Shown here: positions 26,429-35,363 of the stretch, one piece after another
Layout: every line of letters starts with the position of its first letter
Numbering within the stretch: the first letter of the stretch is position 1
Assembly: GCF_003937945.1 (NCBI RefSeq)
Contig: NZ_RSEC01000035.1
Coordinates: 1-64,000 of the forward strand
Reading direction: 5' to 3'
Origin: Amycolatopsis eburnea
GTDB taxonomy: Bacteria; Actinomycetota; Actinomycetes; Mycobacteriales; Pseudonocardiaceae
DNA length: 64,000 bases
Position numbers and translations under genes: made by a program
Notes under the pieces: generated by a model
Databases searched by the model: none
What the model saw: only the letters and a program-made list of their open reading frames with translations
Told to the model about the DNA's origin: nothing

Positions 26429-27564
26429 TCCGGGAACTGCACGAGTGGGTGCGCGCGCACCGCGACGACCTCCTCGCCGACCTCGCCGCCTACGTCGGCA
26501 TCGAGACACCGAGCGACGACAAGTCCGCTTTGGACCGTGGACTGTCCTGGGTGGACGGCTGGCTGCGCGACCGGCTCGGCGCGCCCGAAAACGTCCAGGA
26601 CGTCGACGGCGGGCCGTACGGCGACATCAAGGTCTACGACTTCGCCGGCATCGGCGAACCGGTGCTGCTGCTCTGCCACTACGACACGGTGTGGCCGCTG
26701 GGCACCCTGGCGGAGTGGCCGTTCACCGTGGACGGCGACCGCGCGACCGGGCCGGGGATCTTCGACATGAAGTCGGGCCTGGTGCACGCGGTGTGGGCGC
26801 TGCGCGCGCTCGACGCCGCCGGGCTGCCGCGCCCGGCCGTGCGGCTGGTCCTCAACGGCGACGAGGAGATCGGCAGCCCGGCGTCGCGGCCGGTGATCGA
26901 GGCGGCCGCCGCCGGCACCCGGGCCACGCTGGTGTTCGAGGCGAGCGCCGGCGGCGCGGTGAAGACCGCGCGCAAGGGCGTCGGCATCTTCCGGGTGCGC
27001 GCGACCGGCGTCGAAGCGCACGCGGGCCTGGACCCCGCGAAGGGCGCGAGCGCCATCGACGAGCTGGCGCGGGCGGTCCTGGCGCTGCACGGACTGTCCG
27101 ATCCGGACGCCGGCACGACGGTCAACGTCGGCGTCATCGAAGGTGGCACGCGGTCGAACGTGATCGCGGGCGCGGCTTCGGGCGAAGTCGACGTCCGCGT
27201 CTCGACGGCAGCGGAGGCGGCCCGCGTCGACGCGGCCCTGGCGGCGCTCAAGGCCCACGACCCACGCGCCGCGCTCACCGTCGAAGGCGGCTGGAACCGG
27301 CCGGTGATGGAACGTTCGGCCGCCATCGCGAAGGTGTACGAGCTGGCCCGCGAGGAGGCGGCACAGCTGGGCGTGACGCTGCGGGAGTGCTCGGTGGGCG
27401 GCGCGAGCGACGGCAACTTCGTGGCCGCACTGGGCCACCCGGTCCTGGACGGCTTCGGCGCGGTCGGCGACGGCGCCCACGCGCGGCACGAGCACATCAG
27501 CGTCGAGGGAATGCTCGAACGCACGGCACTGGCCGCCGCCGTCCTGCACCGCCTGGCCGGGTAG
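26425..27564 (+). CDS. M20-family metallopeptidase (carboxypeptidase G2-like)
   Basis: A 379-residue di-zinc hydrolase. CHYDTVWPLG gives the first metal His and Asp, GPGIFDMKSG the bridging Asp, NGDEEIGS the catalytic Glu pair, GVEAHAGLDP the dimer-domain motif and ARHEHISVEGM the last metal His. No signal peptide. Carboxypeptidase-G2-like members remove C-terminal glutamate or hydrolyse N-acyl amino acids. It is the last gene of the operon (GTG start overlaps the preceding stop) and would release an amino acid from the opened substrate. Confidence 0.86.
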   Translation: MIRELHEWVRAHRDDLLADLAAYVGIETPSDDKSALDRGLSWVDGWLRDRLGAPENVQDVDGGPYGDIKVYDFAGIGEPVLLLCHYDTVWPLGTLAEWPFTVDGDRATGPGIFDMKSGLVHAVWALRALDAAGLPRPAVRLVLNGDEEIGSPASRPVIEAAAAGTRATLVFEASAGGAVKTARKGVGIFRVRATGVEAHAGLDPAKGASAIDELARAVLALHGLSDPDAGTTVNVGVIEGGTRSNVIAGAASGEVDVRVSTAAEAARVDAALAALKAHDPRAALTVEGGWNRPVMERSAAIAKVYELAREEAAQLGVTLRECSVGGASDGNFVAALGHPVLDGFGAVGDGAHARHEHISVEGMLERTALAAAVLHRLAG

Positions 27565-27581
27565 CCGCGCGGGCCTGCGGT

Positions 27582-27634
27582 GTCTTGAATGAGTCATTCA
27601 GGACCGCCGACGACCTGAATGAGTCATTCAAGAC
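27582..27634. repeat. Intergenic palindromic element, copy 2
   Basis: Second copy of the TGAATGAGTCATTCA hairpin, with 23-bp arms at 27582-27604 and 27612-27634 (22 of 23 paired) around a 7-base spacer. The left flank GGGCCTGCGGTGTCTTGAAT is shared with copy 1 apart from one base. It lies between the convergent M20 peptidase and fprB genes. Confidence 0.75.
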
Positions 27635-27651
27635 GTCGGCGCGCGAGCGGG

Positions 27652-29109
27652 TCAGGCCCGGCCGAGCACCCTGGCCAGGCCGCGCCGGGGTGCGCGGGTC
27701 CGCAGGCGGCCGGCGACCGCGTCCTCCAGCAGGGCCCCGACCGTCTCGCGGGCGCACGCCTTGTTCGTCCCGATGCCGCCCGACGGCCCGCGCTTGATCC
27801 AGCCAGCCACGTACGTCCCGGGCGCGACCCGGCCCGATTCGTTCGGGACCGTCCCGGTTCCGGCGTCGAACGGCAGCCCGGGCACCGGCGCGCCGCGGAA
27901 GCCGGCGGCTCGCACCACCCGGCCCGCCGGGATCTCGACGCCGCCGGTCGTGAGCACGCTCCGGACCTCGGTGTCGCCGGTGAACTCGACCGGCGAGGAG
28001 TGGAACCGCAGCACCACCCGGCGGCCGTCCGGGGGCGGCGACGACCAGTCCACCGCCTCGCGCGGCACGTCCCGCAGCAGCGCCGCCTTGCCGGCGCCGC
28101 CGTCGATCGCCGCGGTGATCCGCGGGTCGTGGTCGTCCACGACCAGGTTGCCCCGCGCCGCCAGCGCCAGCAGTTCCGACCGCGTGTACGCGGCGTCCTC
28201 CGGCCCGCGCCGGGCCAGCACCACGACCTCGCGCACCTTGCTCGACCGCAGCCGGGCCAGCGCGGCGGGGGCGAGCGACGTGCCCGCCAGCGTCGCCGGG
28301 TCGGCGGTCAGGATCCGCGCGACGTCGAGGGCGACGTTGCCGGTGCCCACCACGACGACCCGCTCGGCCGAGAGGTCGACCGCGTCCGGCTCGAGGTCCG
28401 GGTGGCCGTTGTACCAGCCGACGACGGACGCCGCCGGGAGGCTGCCGGGCAGGTCCTCACCCGGGATCCCGAGGGGCCGAGCCTCCGTCGCGCCGACCGC
28501 CCAGATCACGGCGTCGTGCCGCGCGGCCAGCTCGGGGCCTGCCTCGACGCCGAGCCGCAGGCGCAGCCGCGGGTGGTCGTGGAAGCGCGCGAACGTCTCG
28601 CCGATCTTCTTCGTCGACGGGTGGTCGGGCGCGACGCCGTAGCGGACCAGGCCGCCCGGGTCCGCCAGCCGGTCGATGAGGGTGACCCGGGAATTGGTGT
28701 GCAGCAACAGGTCCTCGACCGCGTACATGCCGGCCGGCCCGGTGCCGACGACCGCGACGTCCAGCGGCGCGAAGTCGCTCGGGAGGATCCGGGCGAACGA
28801 CGGCGGCGCCCAGCGGTGGAAGTTCGGGGCGACGGTGGCCTCGGTCAGGACGTCCCGCTCCGCGTAGTACTCCGCGTTGATCTCCGGGTAGACCGCGAGC
28901 GGCCCGGTGAGGGCCCCGGCCGGGAAGATCGCGTCGACCGGGCAGGCGTCGGCGCAGGCACCGCAGTCGATGCAGGTGTCCGGGTCGACGTAGAGCATGT
29001 CCGTCGTCCCGAAGTCCGGCTCGTCCGGCGTCGGGTGGATGCAGTTGACCGGGCAGACCGACACGCAGGACGCGTCGGCGCAGCAGGTCTGCGTGATCGC
29101 GAAGGCCAT
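27652..29109 (-). CDS. fprB: Ferredoxin/ferredoxin-NADP reductase fusion FprB
   Basis: A 485-residue protein joining a 7Fe/8Fe ferredoxin (CCADASCVSVCPVNC and CIDCGACADACP, residues 1-65) to an adrenodoxin-reductase-like flavoprotein (from about residue 108: LDVAVVGTGPAGMYAVEDLL; NADP site VVVVGTGNVALDVARIL; FAD end GWIKRGPSGGIGTNK). It passes electrons from NADPH to an iron-sulfur acceptor. The same arrangement is Rv0886 (FprB) of M. tuberculosis. The diiron oxygenase gene upstream ends one base before its start, so the two probably work as reductase and oxygenase. Confidence 0.92.
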   Translation of the reverse strand: MAFAITQTCCADASCVSVCPVNCIHPTPDEPDFGTTDMLYVDPDTCIDCGACADACPVDAIFPAGALTGPLAVYPEINAEYYAERDVLTEATVAPNFHRWAPPSFARILPSDFAPLDVAVVGTGPAGMYAVEDLLLHTNSRVTLIDRLADPGGLVRYGVAPDHPSTKKIGETFARFHDHPRLRLRLGVEAGPELAARHDAVIWAVGATEARPLGIPGEDLPGSLPAASVVGWYNGHPDLEPDAVDLSAERVVVVGTGNVALDVARILTADPATLAGTSLAPAALARLRSSKVREVVVLARRGPEDAAYTRSELLALAARGNLVVDDHDPRITAAIDGGAGKAALLRDVPREAVDWSSPPPDGRRVVLRFHSSPVEFTGDTEVRSVLTTGGVEIPAGRVVRAAGFRGAPVPGLPFDAGTGTVPNESGRVAPGTYVAGWIKRGPSGGIGTNKACARETVGALLEDAVAGRLRTRAPRRGLARVLGRA

Positions 29110-29110
29110 G

Positions 29111-30013
29111 TCAGATCAGGTTCGCGCGCTTGTAGAACCACAGCGACGGCTTGGTCAGCAGCCCGGCCGAGTGCAGGAACTCCATCAGCCCGGCGCAGCT
29201 CGAGCGCAGCATCGACTTGTGGTGCTCGTTCGCCTTCGCCTCGCGCCGCGCCCGCTTGCCGTCCAGGCCCGCGTTCTCGTACACCTTGGCGTTCACCATG
29301 CTCGTGACGATGAAGTACGACGCGACCGCGACGACGAAGCCGTTGATCTGGCGGCGCAGCCAGCCGGCGCCTGCCAGCCGTTCACGGGTCTCTTCGCGGG
29401 CGAACTTCATGTGCCGCGATTCCTCGACCACGTGGATGTTGTTGATGGTCCGCACGAACGGGACGACGCGCTCGTCGCGCATCCAGTCGCGCTGCATCAC
29501 GTCGAGGACCTCTTCGGCGACGAGGATCGCCGCGTAGGCCGCTTCGCCGGTCGCGGTGGCCTTGAAGATCCGGCCCAGCTCGACGACGAACCGGCGCGGC
29601 CGGTACGCGGGCGCCCGCAGCTTCGCGGCGCCGCGGGCGAACATGATCGAGTGGCGGCACTCGTCGGCGATCTCGGTCAGCGCCCACTGGAACGCCGGGT
29701 CCGTCGGGTCCTTGGCGTAGAAGTCGCGCAGCACCATCTGCTGGAGGATCATCTCGAACCAGATCCCGGTGCTCGCCACCGACGCCGCCTCCTGGCGGGT
29801 CAGCTCGCGCTGCTGCCCGGGAGTCAGCTCGGCCCAGTAGGACGTCCCGTAGAGCGTGCTCCACTCCGGGCTGGCGCCGTGGTAGTCCGTGTCCAGCGGC
29901 GTCTCCCAGTCGACCTCCTTGACGGGGTCGTAGGAGAGCTGCTCGGACGAGTCGAGCAGGCGCCGCGCCACGGTCTCCCGGTCCGACACGCCCGCTTCGC
30001 CGATGCTCGTCAT
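29111..30013 (-). CDS. AurF-like non-heme diiron oxygenase
   Basis: A 300-residue four-helix-bundle protein of the p-aminobenzoate N-oxygenase (AurF) family. Metal-ligand helices show WFEMILQQM, EIADECRHSIMF (ExxH), VAEEVLDV and HVVEESRHMKF (ExxH). AurF-type enzymes oxidise amines or C-H bonds with two irons. It pairs with fprB as Rv0885-Rv0886 do in mycobacteria, and FprB is the natural electron donor. Substrate unknown. A TGTTAC/GTAACA operator lies 36 bp upstream. Confidence 0.85.
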   Translation of the reverse strand: MTSIGEAGVSDRETVARRLLDSSEQLSYDPVKEVDWETPLDTDYHGASPEWSTLYGTSYWAELTPGQQRELTRQEAASVASTGIWFEMILQQMVLRDFYAKDPTDPAFQWALTEIADECRHSIMFARGAAKLRAPAYRPRRFVVELGRIFKATATGEAAYAAILVAEEVLDVMQRDWMRDERVVPFVRTINNIHVVEESRHMKFAREETRERLAGAGWLRRQINGFVVAVASYFIVTSMVNAKVYENAGLDGKRARREAKANEHHKSMLRSSCAGLMEFLHSAGLLTKPSLWFYKRANLI

Positions 30014-30032
30014 GGCCGACCTCCTCGTCAGG

Positions 30033-30065
30033 TGTTACCGAAGTTCACTGTTACCAACCGTAACA
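30033..30065. promoter_or_regulatory. Operator upstream of the diiron oxygenase-fprB operon
   Basis: TGTTAC-CAACC-GTAACA (30049-30065) is a 17-bp inverted repeat with perfect 6-bp arms; an extra half-site TGTTACC begins at 30033, on the operon side. It lies in the 106-bp gap to the adenylate cyclase gene. The form suits a TetR-family repressor, but no such gene is adjacent. Confidence 0.65.
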
Positions 30066-30119
30066 CATACTTGCCCGCCCGCTAGCGGGCATCTGAGTGA
30101 ACAGTTGTACACTCACCCG

Positions 30120-31649
30120 GTGAAACCGCTGCCGTACGGCTCGGGGCTGCTCGGCCCGCCGGACCAGAACCTCGTGGCGTTGCGACGGCGGGTCCAGCGC
30201 CTGCTCACCGCCGCCCTGATCGCCACCAACGTCATCGGCGCGCTGGTCGTGGTCGGGCTGGCCGCACTGCTCATGCCGGCGCCCGGGATGTCGGGCGACC
30301 TCGTGCGGGTGACGGCGATCGCGGTGCCCGTGTACGTCGTTTCGGCGGTCGTCGCCGGCACGCTGTGGGGCACCGGCGGCGCGCTGCGGACGCTGCGCTG
30401 GGCGGCCGAGGGCCGCCGGCCCACCGACGCCGAACGCACCGCGAGCCTGCGCGTCCCCTTGCGGCTGACGATGGTCCAGGCCGTGCTGTGGGGACTCGCG
30501 ACCCTGGTCTTCGGGGGCCTCGCCGCGCTCGTGCAGCCGGCCGTCGTGCTGACCGAGCTGCTGGTCGTGGCGTTCGCTGCCGTCGTCGTCTGCGCGATCG
30601 CCTACCTGTTCGGCGAGTTCGCGCTGCGGCCGTACGCGGCGCTGGCGCTGGCGGGCACGACGCCGCCGCGCCCGGTCACCGGCGGCGTCAACCTGCGGAT
30701 GCTGCTGTTCTGGTGCCTGGGCACCGGCGTGCCGGTGGCCGGGCTGGTGGTCACCGCGGTGCTGGCCTGGGTCCGCGGCGACGTCTCGACCACCAAGCTG
30801 GCGGTGTCGGTGATCGCCCTCGGCCTGGTCGTGCTGTGCTTCGGCCTGCTCGTCACGGTGTTCACCGCCCGCGCGGTGGTCAACCCGATCACGTCGGTCC
30901 AGAACGCGCTGGCCCGCGTCCGGGCGGGCGACTTCACCGTGGAGATCCCGGTCTACGACGGCACCGAGCTGGGCCTGCTGCAGGCGGGGTTCAACGGGAT
31001 GGCGGCCGGGCTGGCCGAGCGCGAGCGGCTGCGCGACCTGTTCGGCAGGCACGTCGGGCACGAGGTGGCGGTCGAGGCCATGCGGACGGCCACCGAGCTG
31101 GGCGGCACGGTGCGGACGGTGTCGGTGCTGTTCGTCGACCTCGTCGGCTCGACGGCGCTGGCCGCGAGCCGCCCGCCGGAAGAGGTCGTCGACCTGCTCA
31201 ACCGGTTCTTCACCGTGGTCGTCGACGAGGTCGGCCGGCACCACGGCCTGGTCAACAAGTTCGTCGGCGACGCCGCGCTGGCGGTCTTCGGGGCGCCGGC
31301 CCCGCTCGGCGACCACGCGACGTGCGCGCTGGCCGCCGGCCGCGCGATCGCCCGCCGCCTGGCCGCGGAGGTCTCGGACGGCCCGGCGGGCATCGGCGTG
31401 GCCACCGGCGACGCGGTCGCGGGCAATGTCGGCGACCCGCGCCGCTTCGAGTACACGGTGATCGGTGACCCGGTCAACGAAGCCGCGCGGCTGACGGAGC
31501 TGGCCAAGAACGCGCCCGCCCGCCTCCCGGCCTCCTGGACGGCGGTCGAGTCCGCGACCGAGACCGAGGCGGCGCAGTGGGTGGCGAACGACCAAGTCAC
31601 GCTGCGCGGCCGCTCCCGGCCCACCACCCTCGCCTCACCGAAGTCCTAA
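30120..31649 (+). CDS. Membrane class III adenylate/guanylate cyclase with HAMP
   Basis: A 509-residue protein. Six hydrophobic segments (about residues 30-260) lead through a HAMP domain (AVVNPITSVQNALARVRAGDF) to a class III cyclase domain from about residue 335: FVDLVGSTALAASRPPEEV holds the first metal Asp, LVNKFVGDAALAVFGAP the second Asp and substrate Lys, and FEYTVIGDPVNEAARL the transition-state region. It matches the Rv1318c/Rv3645 group of mycobacteria and should make cAMP in response to a membrane signal. GTG 30120 is used. The stop overlaps the convergent dehydrogenase gene by 4 bp. Confidence 0.9.
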   Translation: MKPLPYGSGLLGPPDQNLVALRRRVQRLLTAALIATNVIGALVVVGLAALLMPAPGMSGDLVRVTAIAVPVYVVSAVVAGTLWGTGGALRTLRWAAEGRRPTDAERTASLRVPLRLTMVQAVLWGLATLVFGGLAALVQPAVVLTELLVVAFAAVVVCAIAYLFGEFALRPYAALALAGTTPPRPVTGGVNLRMLLFWCLGTGVPVAGLVVTAVLAWVRGDVSTTKLAVSVIALGLVVLCFGLLVTVFTARAVVNPITSVQNALARVRAGDFTVEIPVYDGTELGLLQAGFNGMAAGLAERERLRDLFGRHVGHEVAVEAMRTATELGGTVRTVSVLFVDLVGSTALAASRPPEEVVDLLNRFFTVVVDEVGRHHGLVNKFVGDAALAVFGAPAPLGDHATCALAAGRAIARRLAAEVSDGPAGIGVATGDAVAGNVGDPRRFEYTVIGDPVNEAARLTELAKNAPARLPASWTAVESATETEAAQWVANDQVTLRGRSRPTTLASPKS

Positions 31650-32659
31650 CGCCCCGGGTCGATGTGCACCTTCGGGCCCGCGCCCCCGATCCGCTCCCCC
31701 GCCAGCACCGCGCCCACCCCGTCGAGACCGACCGTCGCTCCCACCAGGGGCCGCGGGTCGACCGCTCCGCTCGCGTACGCCTCGATCGTCTCGGCCAGGC
31801 CCGGGGACGCCGACAGCACGCCGACCGCCGTGACGTCCTTGAAGACCAGCGCACGCGTGTCCACCCGGCTGGGGTCGCCCGACAGTCCTATGTAGACGAT
31901 CCGGCCGGCGGGCTCCACGAGGTCCACGGCGAGCGCGGGCGCCCCGGCCGCGCCGGTGGCGTCGACGACCGCGTCGAAGGGCAGGTCCGGCAACGTCTCC
32001 CGGGTCCAGACGCCGTCGAAACCGAGGCTGCGCGGGAAGTCCAGGCCGGCCACGCCCATCAGGTGCACCTCGGCGCCGGCGGCCCGCAGGAACATCGCCG
32101 TCAGCAGCCCGATCGTCCCCGGCCCGAGCACGAGCGCCCGGTCCCCCGGTCCGGTCCCGGCCGCCCGCGCCGCGCGCAGGGCGTTGCCGCCCGGTTCGAC
32201 CAGGGCGCCGAGGACGGCGTCGACCGCGTCCGGCAGCGCGTGCAGCGACCACGCCGGGACGGCGAGCTTCTCCGCCAGCGCCCCCGCCCGGCCCCCGCGG
32301 ATACCGACCTCCTCGCGCTGCTCGCACGTGTGCTGGTGGCCCTTCCGGCAGCGGCGGCACGTCCGGTCGCCGAGCATCGTGTCGCCCATGACCCGGCGGC
32401 CGAGCCACGCGGGGTCGACGCCGTCGCCGACCGCCGAGACCGTGCCCGCCCATTCGTGCCCGAGCCGCATCGGGTAGGCGGCGTGGCCGTCGTGCAGGTA
32501 CGGCATCTCGCCGGTGAAGAACTCGACGTCCGTGCCGCACACGCCGGCGCGTTCGACGTCCACGACGACCTCACCCGGCGCCGCCGCCGGTGCGGGCACC
32601 TCCCGCACGGCGAATTCCCGGGGCCCGGTCAGCACGAACGCCCGCATGATCGAAGACAT
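31646..32659 (-). CDS. Zinc-dependent alcohol dehydrogenase (MDR family)
   Basis: A 337-residue medium-chain dehydrogenase. Catalytic zinc ligands are in GVCGTDVEFF and LGHEWAG; a structural-zinc loop has TCRRCRKGHQHTC with fewer Cys spaced as in threonine- and sugar-type dehydrogenases; LVEPGGNALRA precedes the NAD fold VLGPGTIGLLTA. It oxidises an alcohol or polyol; the substrate is not evident. It is divergent from the protease-nuclease gene and overlaps the cyclase stop. Confidence 0.85.
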   Translation of the reverse strand: MSSIMRAFVLTGPREFAVREVPAPAAAPGEVVVDVERAGVCGTDVEFFTGEMPYLHDGHAAYPMRLGHEWAGTVSAVGDGVDPAWLGRRVMGDTMLGDRTCRRCRKGHQHTCEQREEVGIRGGRAGALAEKLAVPAWSLHALPDAVDAVLGALVEPGGNALRAARAAGTGPGDRALVLGPGTIGLLTAMFLRAAGAEVHLMGVAGLDFPRSLGFDGVWTRETLPDLPFDAVVDATGAAGAPALAVDLVEPAGRIVYIGLSGDPSRVDTRALVFKDVTAVGVLSASPGLAETIEAYASGAVDPRPLVGATVGLDGVGAVLAGERIGGAGPKVHIDPGR

Positions 32660-32774
32660 GGGTGCATGCTCGCACGCTCGCCTCGCCGGCGGTTATTTTC
32701 CCCGATTCCCTTGTAACGGTCCCCGAAAGCATGCGACTAACGCGGTGATTTTCCGCTTCGTCCGGGGAGGCACC

Positions 32775-34724
32775 GTGGACGTCAAGACCGCACGACCGTC
32801 CGATCAGGAAGCGGCCGCCGCCGCGCGAGCGAACCGGCGCACCGTCGAACGCCGCGCCAAGATCGCGTTGCTGCACACGCCGGGCGGGATCGCCAAGGCC
32901 GACGACCCGCGCCGCGTGGCCACCCGGATCGACCGGCTCGCCCGCTACCACCCCGACGTCCGCCCGGTCAGGCCGGCGGCGATCGAAGCCGGGGACCCCG
33001 CGGCGATGGCGGCGGCGGGCGCGATCCTCGAACGGATCATCCTCACCGACGACCTGCTCGGCGTCGGCTACCTCGAAGGCGGCGTGCGGGCCGCGTCGGC
33101 CGTGGGCCGGGTGAACATCCGCGACGACCGCGGCCGGCTCACCGGCTACGGCACGGGTTCGCTGGTGTCGCCGGAACTGCTGCTCACCAACCACCACGTG
33201 CTCCCCGACGCGGCCACGGCCGGGTTCAGCGTGATCGAGTTCGACTACCAGGACGGCGTCGACGGCCTGCCCCGGCCGGTGCACGCGTTCCGGCTGGACC
33301 CGGACCGCTTCTTCGTCGCCGACGAGGACCTCGACTTCGCGCTGGTGGCCGTGCGAGCGGCGCCCGGCGAGCTGGACGCCTTCGGGTACAACCGGCTGAT
33401 CGGCACCGAGGGCAAGGCGATCGTCGGCGACTTCGTCACCATCGTCCAGCACCCCAAGGGCGGCAAGAAGAAGGTCGCGCTGCGGGAAAACCGCGTCGTC
33501 GACGTGCTGGAGCAGTTCCTGCACTACGAAACCGACACCGAACCCGGGTCGTCGGGCTCGCCGGTGTTCAACGACCAGTGGGAGGTCGTGGCGCTGCACC
33601 ACGCGAGCGTCCCCGCCGACGACCACGCCGAGCTCGGCCGCTTCATCAACGAAGGCATCCGGGTCAGCAAGCTGCTGGCCTTCCTGCGCGGCAAGCGGTT
33701 CACCGCCGCGGAGCAGGCCCTGGTCGACCGGCTGGCCACGCGCTCCGAACGCACGGCACCGGCACCGGCCGCGGGCGACGGCGAGCGGCCGGGGCTCACC
33801 GTGTCGATGCCGTTCGACATCCGGCTGCGCGCCGAACCGGCGCCGGCCGCCGCGCCGGAGACCGGCCGGATCGACCCGGACTACGCCAACCGCGAGGGCT
33901 ACGACCCGGCCTTCCTCCCCGGGCACACCGTGCCGCTGCCGGTCCTGCCCGCCGCGCTCGTGCCGCTGGCCGCGCTCAACCGGCAGGCCACCGCCGAACC
34001 GCGGTACCTCCTGCCGTACCACCACTTCAGCGTCGTCATGCACAAGGAACGGCGGCTGGCGCTGTTCACCGCGGTCAACATCGACGGGCGCACCAGCCGG
34101 GCGCTGCACCGCGAGGCCGACCACTGGTCGCTGGACCCGCGGGTCGACGAGGCCGAGCAGGTCGGCGAGGAGATCTACCGCGCCAACCCGCTCGACCGCG
34201 GCCACCTGGTCCGCCGCCTCGACCCGGCGTGGGGCGCGACCGAGGCGATCGCCCAGCTCGGCAACGACGACACGTTCCACTTCACGAACTGTTCGCCGCA
34301 GCACAAGGACTTCAACCAGAACAAGACCACGTGGGCCGGGCTGGAGGACTACGTGCTGAACAACGCGGACAACCACGACCTCAAGGTCACCGTGCTGACC
34401 GGCCCGGTCCTCGCCGAGGACGACGACCGGTACCGCGGGGTGCAGCTGCCGCGCCAGTTCTGGAAAGTCGTCGCGATGGTGAAGACCGACGGCACCCTGT
34501 CGGCGACGGCGTACCTGCTGAGCCAGGAGGAACTGATCAAGGGACTGGAGGCGACGGGTGAGTTCAGCTACGGCGCCTACCGGACGTACCAGGTCCCGGT
34601 CCGCCGCATCGCCGACCTGACCGGGCTGTCGTTCGGCGAGCTGCCGGACGCGGACCCGTTGGAGCTGCTGGAATCCACCGGCGAGGTGCGGGAGATCGGC
34701 GGCCCGGGCGACCTAGTGCTCTGA
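32775..34724 (+). CDS. Trypsin-like protease fused to NUC1 (DNA/RNA) endonuclease
   Basis: A 649-residue two-enzyme protein. An N-terminal helical region (about 1-105) precedes a V8/trypsin-like domain with His141 (TNHHVL), Asp187 (EDLDFAL) and Ser260 (EPGSSGSPVF). A Pro/Ala-rich linker (about 325-400) leads to a non-specific nuclease domain: FTAVNIDG, catalytic His477 in NPLDRGHLVRR, Gln509 and Asn514 in NCSPQHKDFNQN, and a following Glu. All catalytic residues are present in both halves. There is no signal peptide or membrane segment, so it should act in the cytoplasm, which makes a latent nuclease controlled by proteolysis plausible (inference). GTG 32775 follows GGGGAGG. The 3' end overlaps the GntR gene by 12 bp. 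Confidence 0.88.
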   Translation: MDVKTARPSDQEAAAAARANRRTVERRAKIALLHTPGGIAKADDPRRVATRIDRLARYHPDVRPVRPAAIEAGDPAAMAAAGAILERIILTDDLLGVGYLEGGVRAASAVGRVNIRDDRGRLTGYGTGSLVSPELLLTNHHVLPDAATAGFSVIEFDYQDGVDGLPRPVHAFRLDPDRFFVADEDLDFALVAVRAAPGELDAFGYNRLIGTEGKAIVGDFVTIVQHPKGGKKKVALRENRVVDVLEQFLHYETDTEPGSSGSPVFNDQWEVVALHHASVPADDHAELGRFINEGIRVSKLLAFLRGKRFTAAEQALVDRLATRSERTAPAPAAGDGERPGLTVSMPFDIRLRAEPAPAAAPETGRIDPDYANREGYDPAFLPGHTVPLPVLPAALVPLAALNRQATAEPRYLLPYHHFSVVMHKERRLALFTAVNIDGRTSRALHREADHWSLDPRVDEAEQVGEEIYRANPLDRGHLVRRLDPAWGATEAIAQLGNDDTFHFTNCSPQHKDFNQNKTTWAGLEDYVLNNADNHDLKVTVLTGPVLAEDDDRYRGVQLPRQFWKVVAMVKTDGTLSATAYLLSQEELIKGLEATGEFSYGAYRTYQVPVRRIADLTGLSFGELPDADPLELLESTGEVREIGGPGDLVL

Positions 34725-35363
34725 GCCGCGCAGGATCTCGAACGCGTGGCGGCGATGCACGGCGAAGAGTTCGAGGGCCGCCTCCCGGTCGCCCGCCCGC
34801 AGCGCCTGCGCGAGTTCGCGGTGCTCGGCGGGGATGCCCGCGAGGTAACCCTCGGACTCGACGCCGATCCGCGTCAGCAGGAACAGGTGCACCTGCGAGC
34901 GGATCGCCTCCCACGCTTCGCGCAGGCGCCGGTGGCCGGCGGCGGCGTAGACCGCGTCGTGGAACGCCAGGTCGCAGCGGACCATCTCGTGCTCGTCGGC
35001 CGCTCGCTCCATCCGCGCCACGACGGCGTCGATCTCCGCCAGGTCAGGGCCTCGCTCGACGACCAGGGCGACGGCGAGCTGCTCGAGCGCCGCCCGCAGG
35101 CTGTCCAGCTCGGCGACGTCCTCGTCGGACAGCGCCGTGACCGTGGTGCCCCGGTGCCACTCGCCGCGGACGAGCCCTTCGCGCTCGAGCTTGAGCAGCG
35201 CCTCCCGCACCGGCCCGCGGCTCACGCCCAGCGCTTCGGCCAGCTCCACCTCGCGCAGCTGGCTGCCCGGCGCGTACCCGCCGTCGAAGATCGCGTCGCG
35301 GATGCGGTCGGCCACCTCGTCGGCCAGCCCGCGCCGGCGCGCGGGAGCCACTTGAGCACTCAT
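34713..35363 (-). CDS. GntR/FadR-family (FCD) regulator
   Basis: A 216-residue regulator: winged HTH LREVELAEALGVSRGPVREALLKLEREGLV, then an FCD ligand domain whose DLAFH and later EHRELAQAL His/Asp residues form the usual metal-carboxylate site. It is divergent from a VOC gene with just 22 bp between start codons, and both ATGs lie within one 28-bp palindrome, so it should repress both genes. Effector probably a small carboxylic acid, by family. Confidence 0.9.
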   Translation of the reverse strand: MSAQVAPARRRGLADEVADRIRDAIFDGGYAPGSQLREVELAEALGVSRGPVREALLKLEREGLVRGEWHRGTTVTALSDEDVAELDSLRAALEQLAVALVVERGPDLAEIDAVVARMERAADEHEMVRCDLAFHDAVYAAAGHRRLREAWEAIRSQVHLFLLTRIGVESEGYLAGIPAEHRELAQALRAGDREAALELFAVHRRHAFEILRGSEH

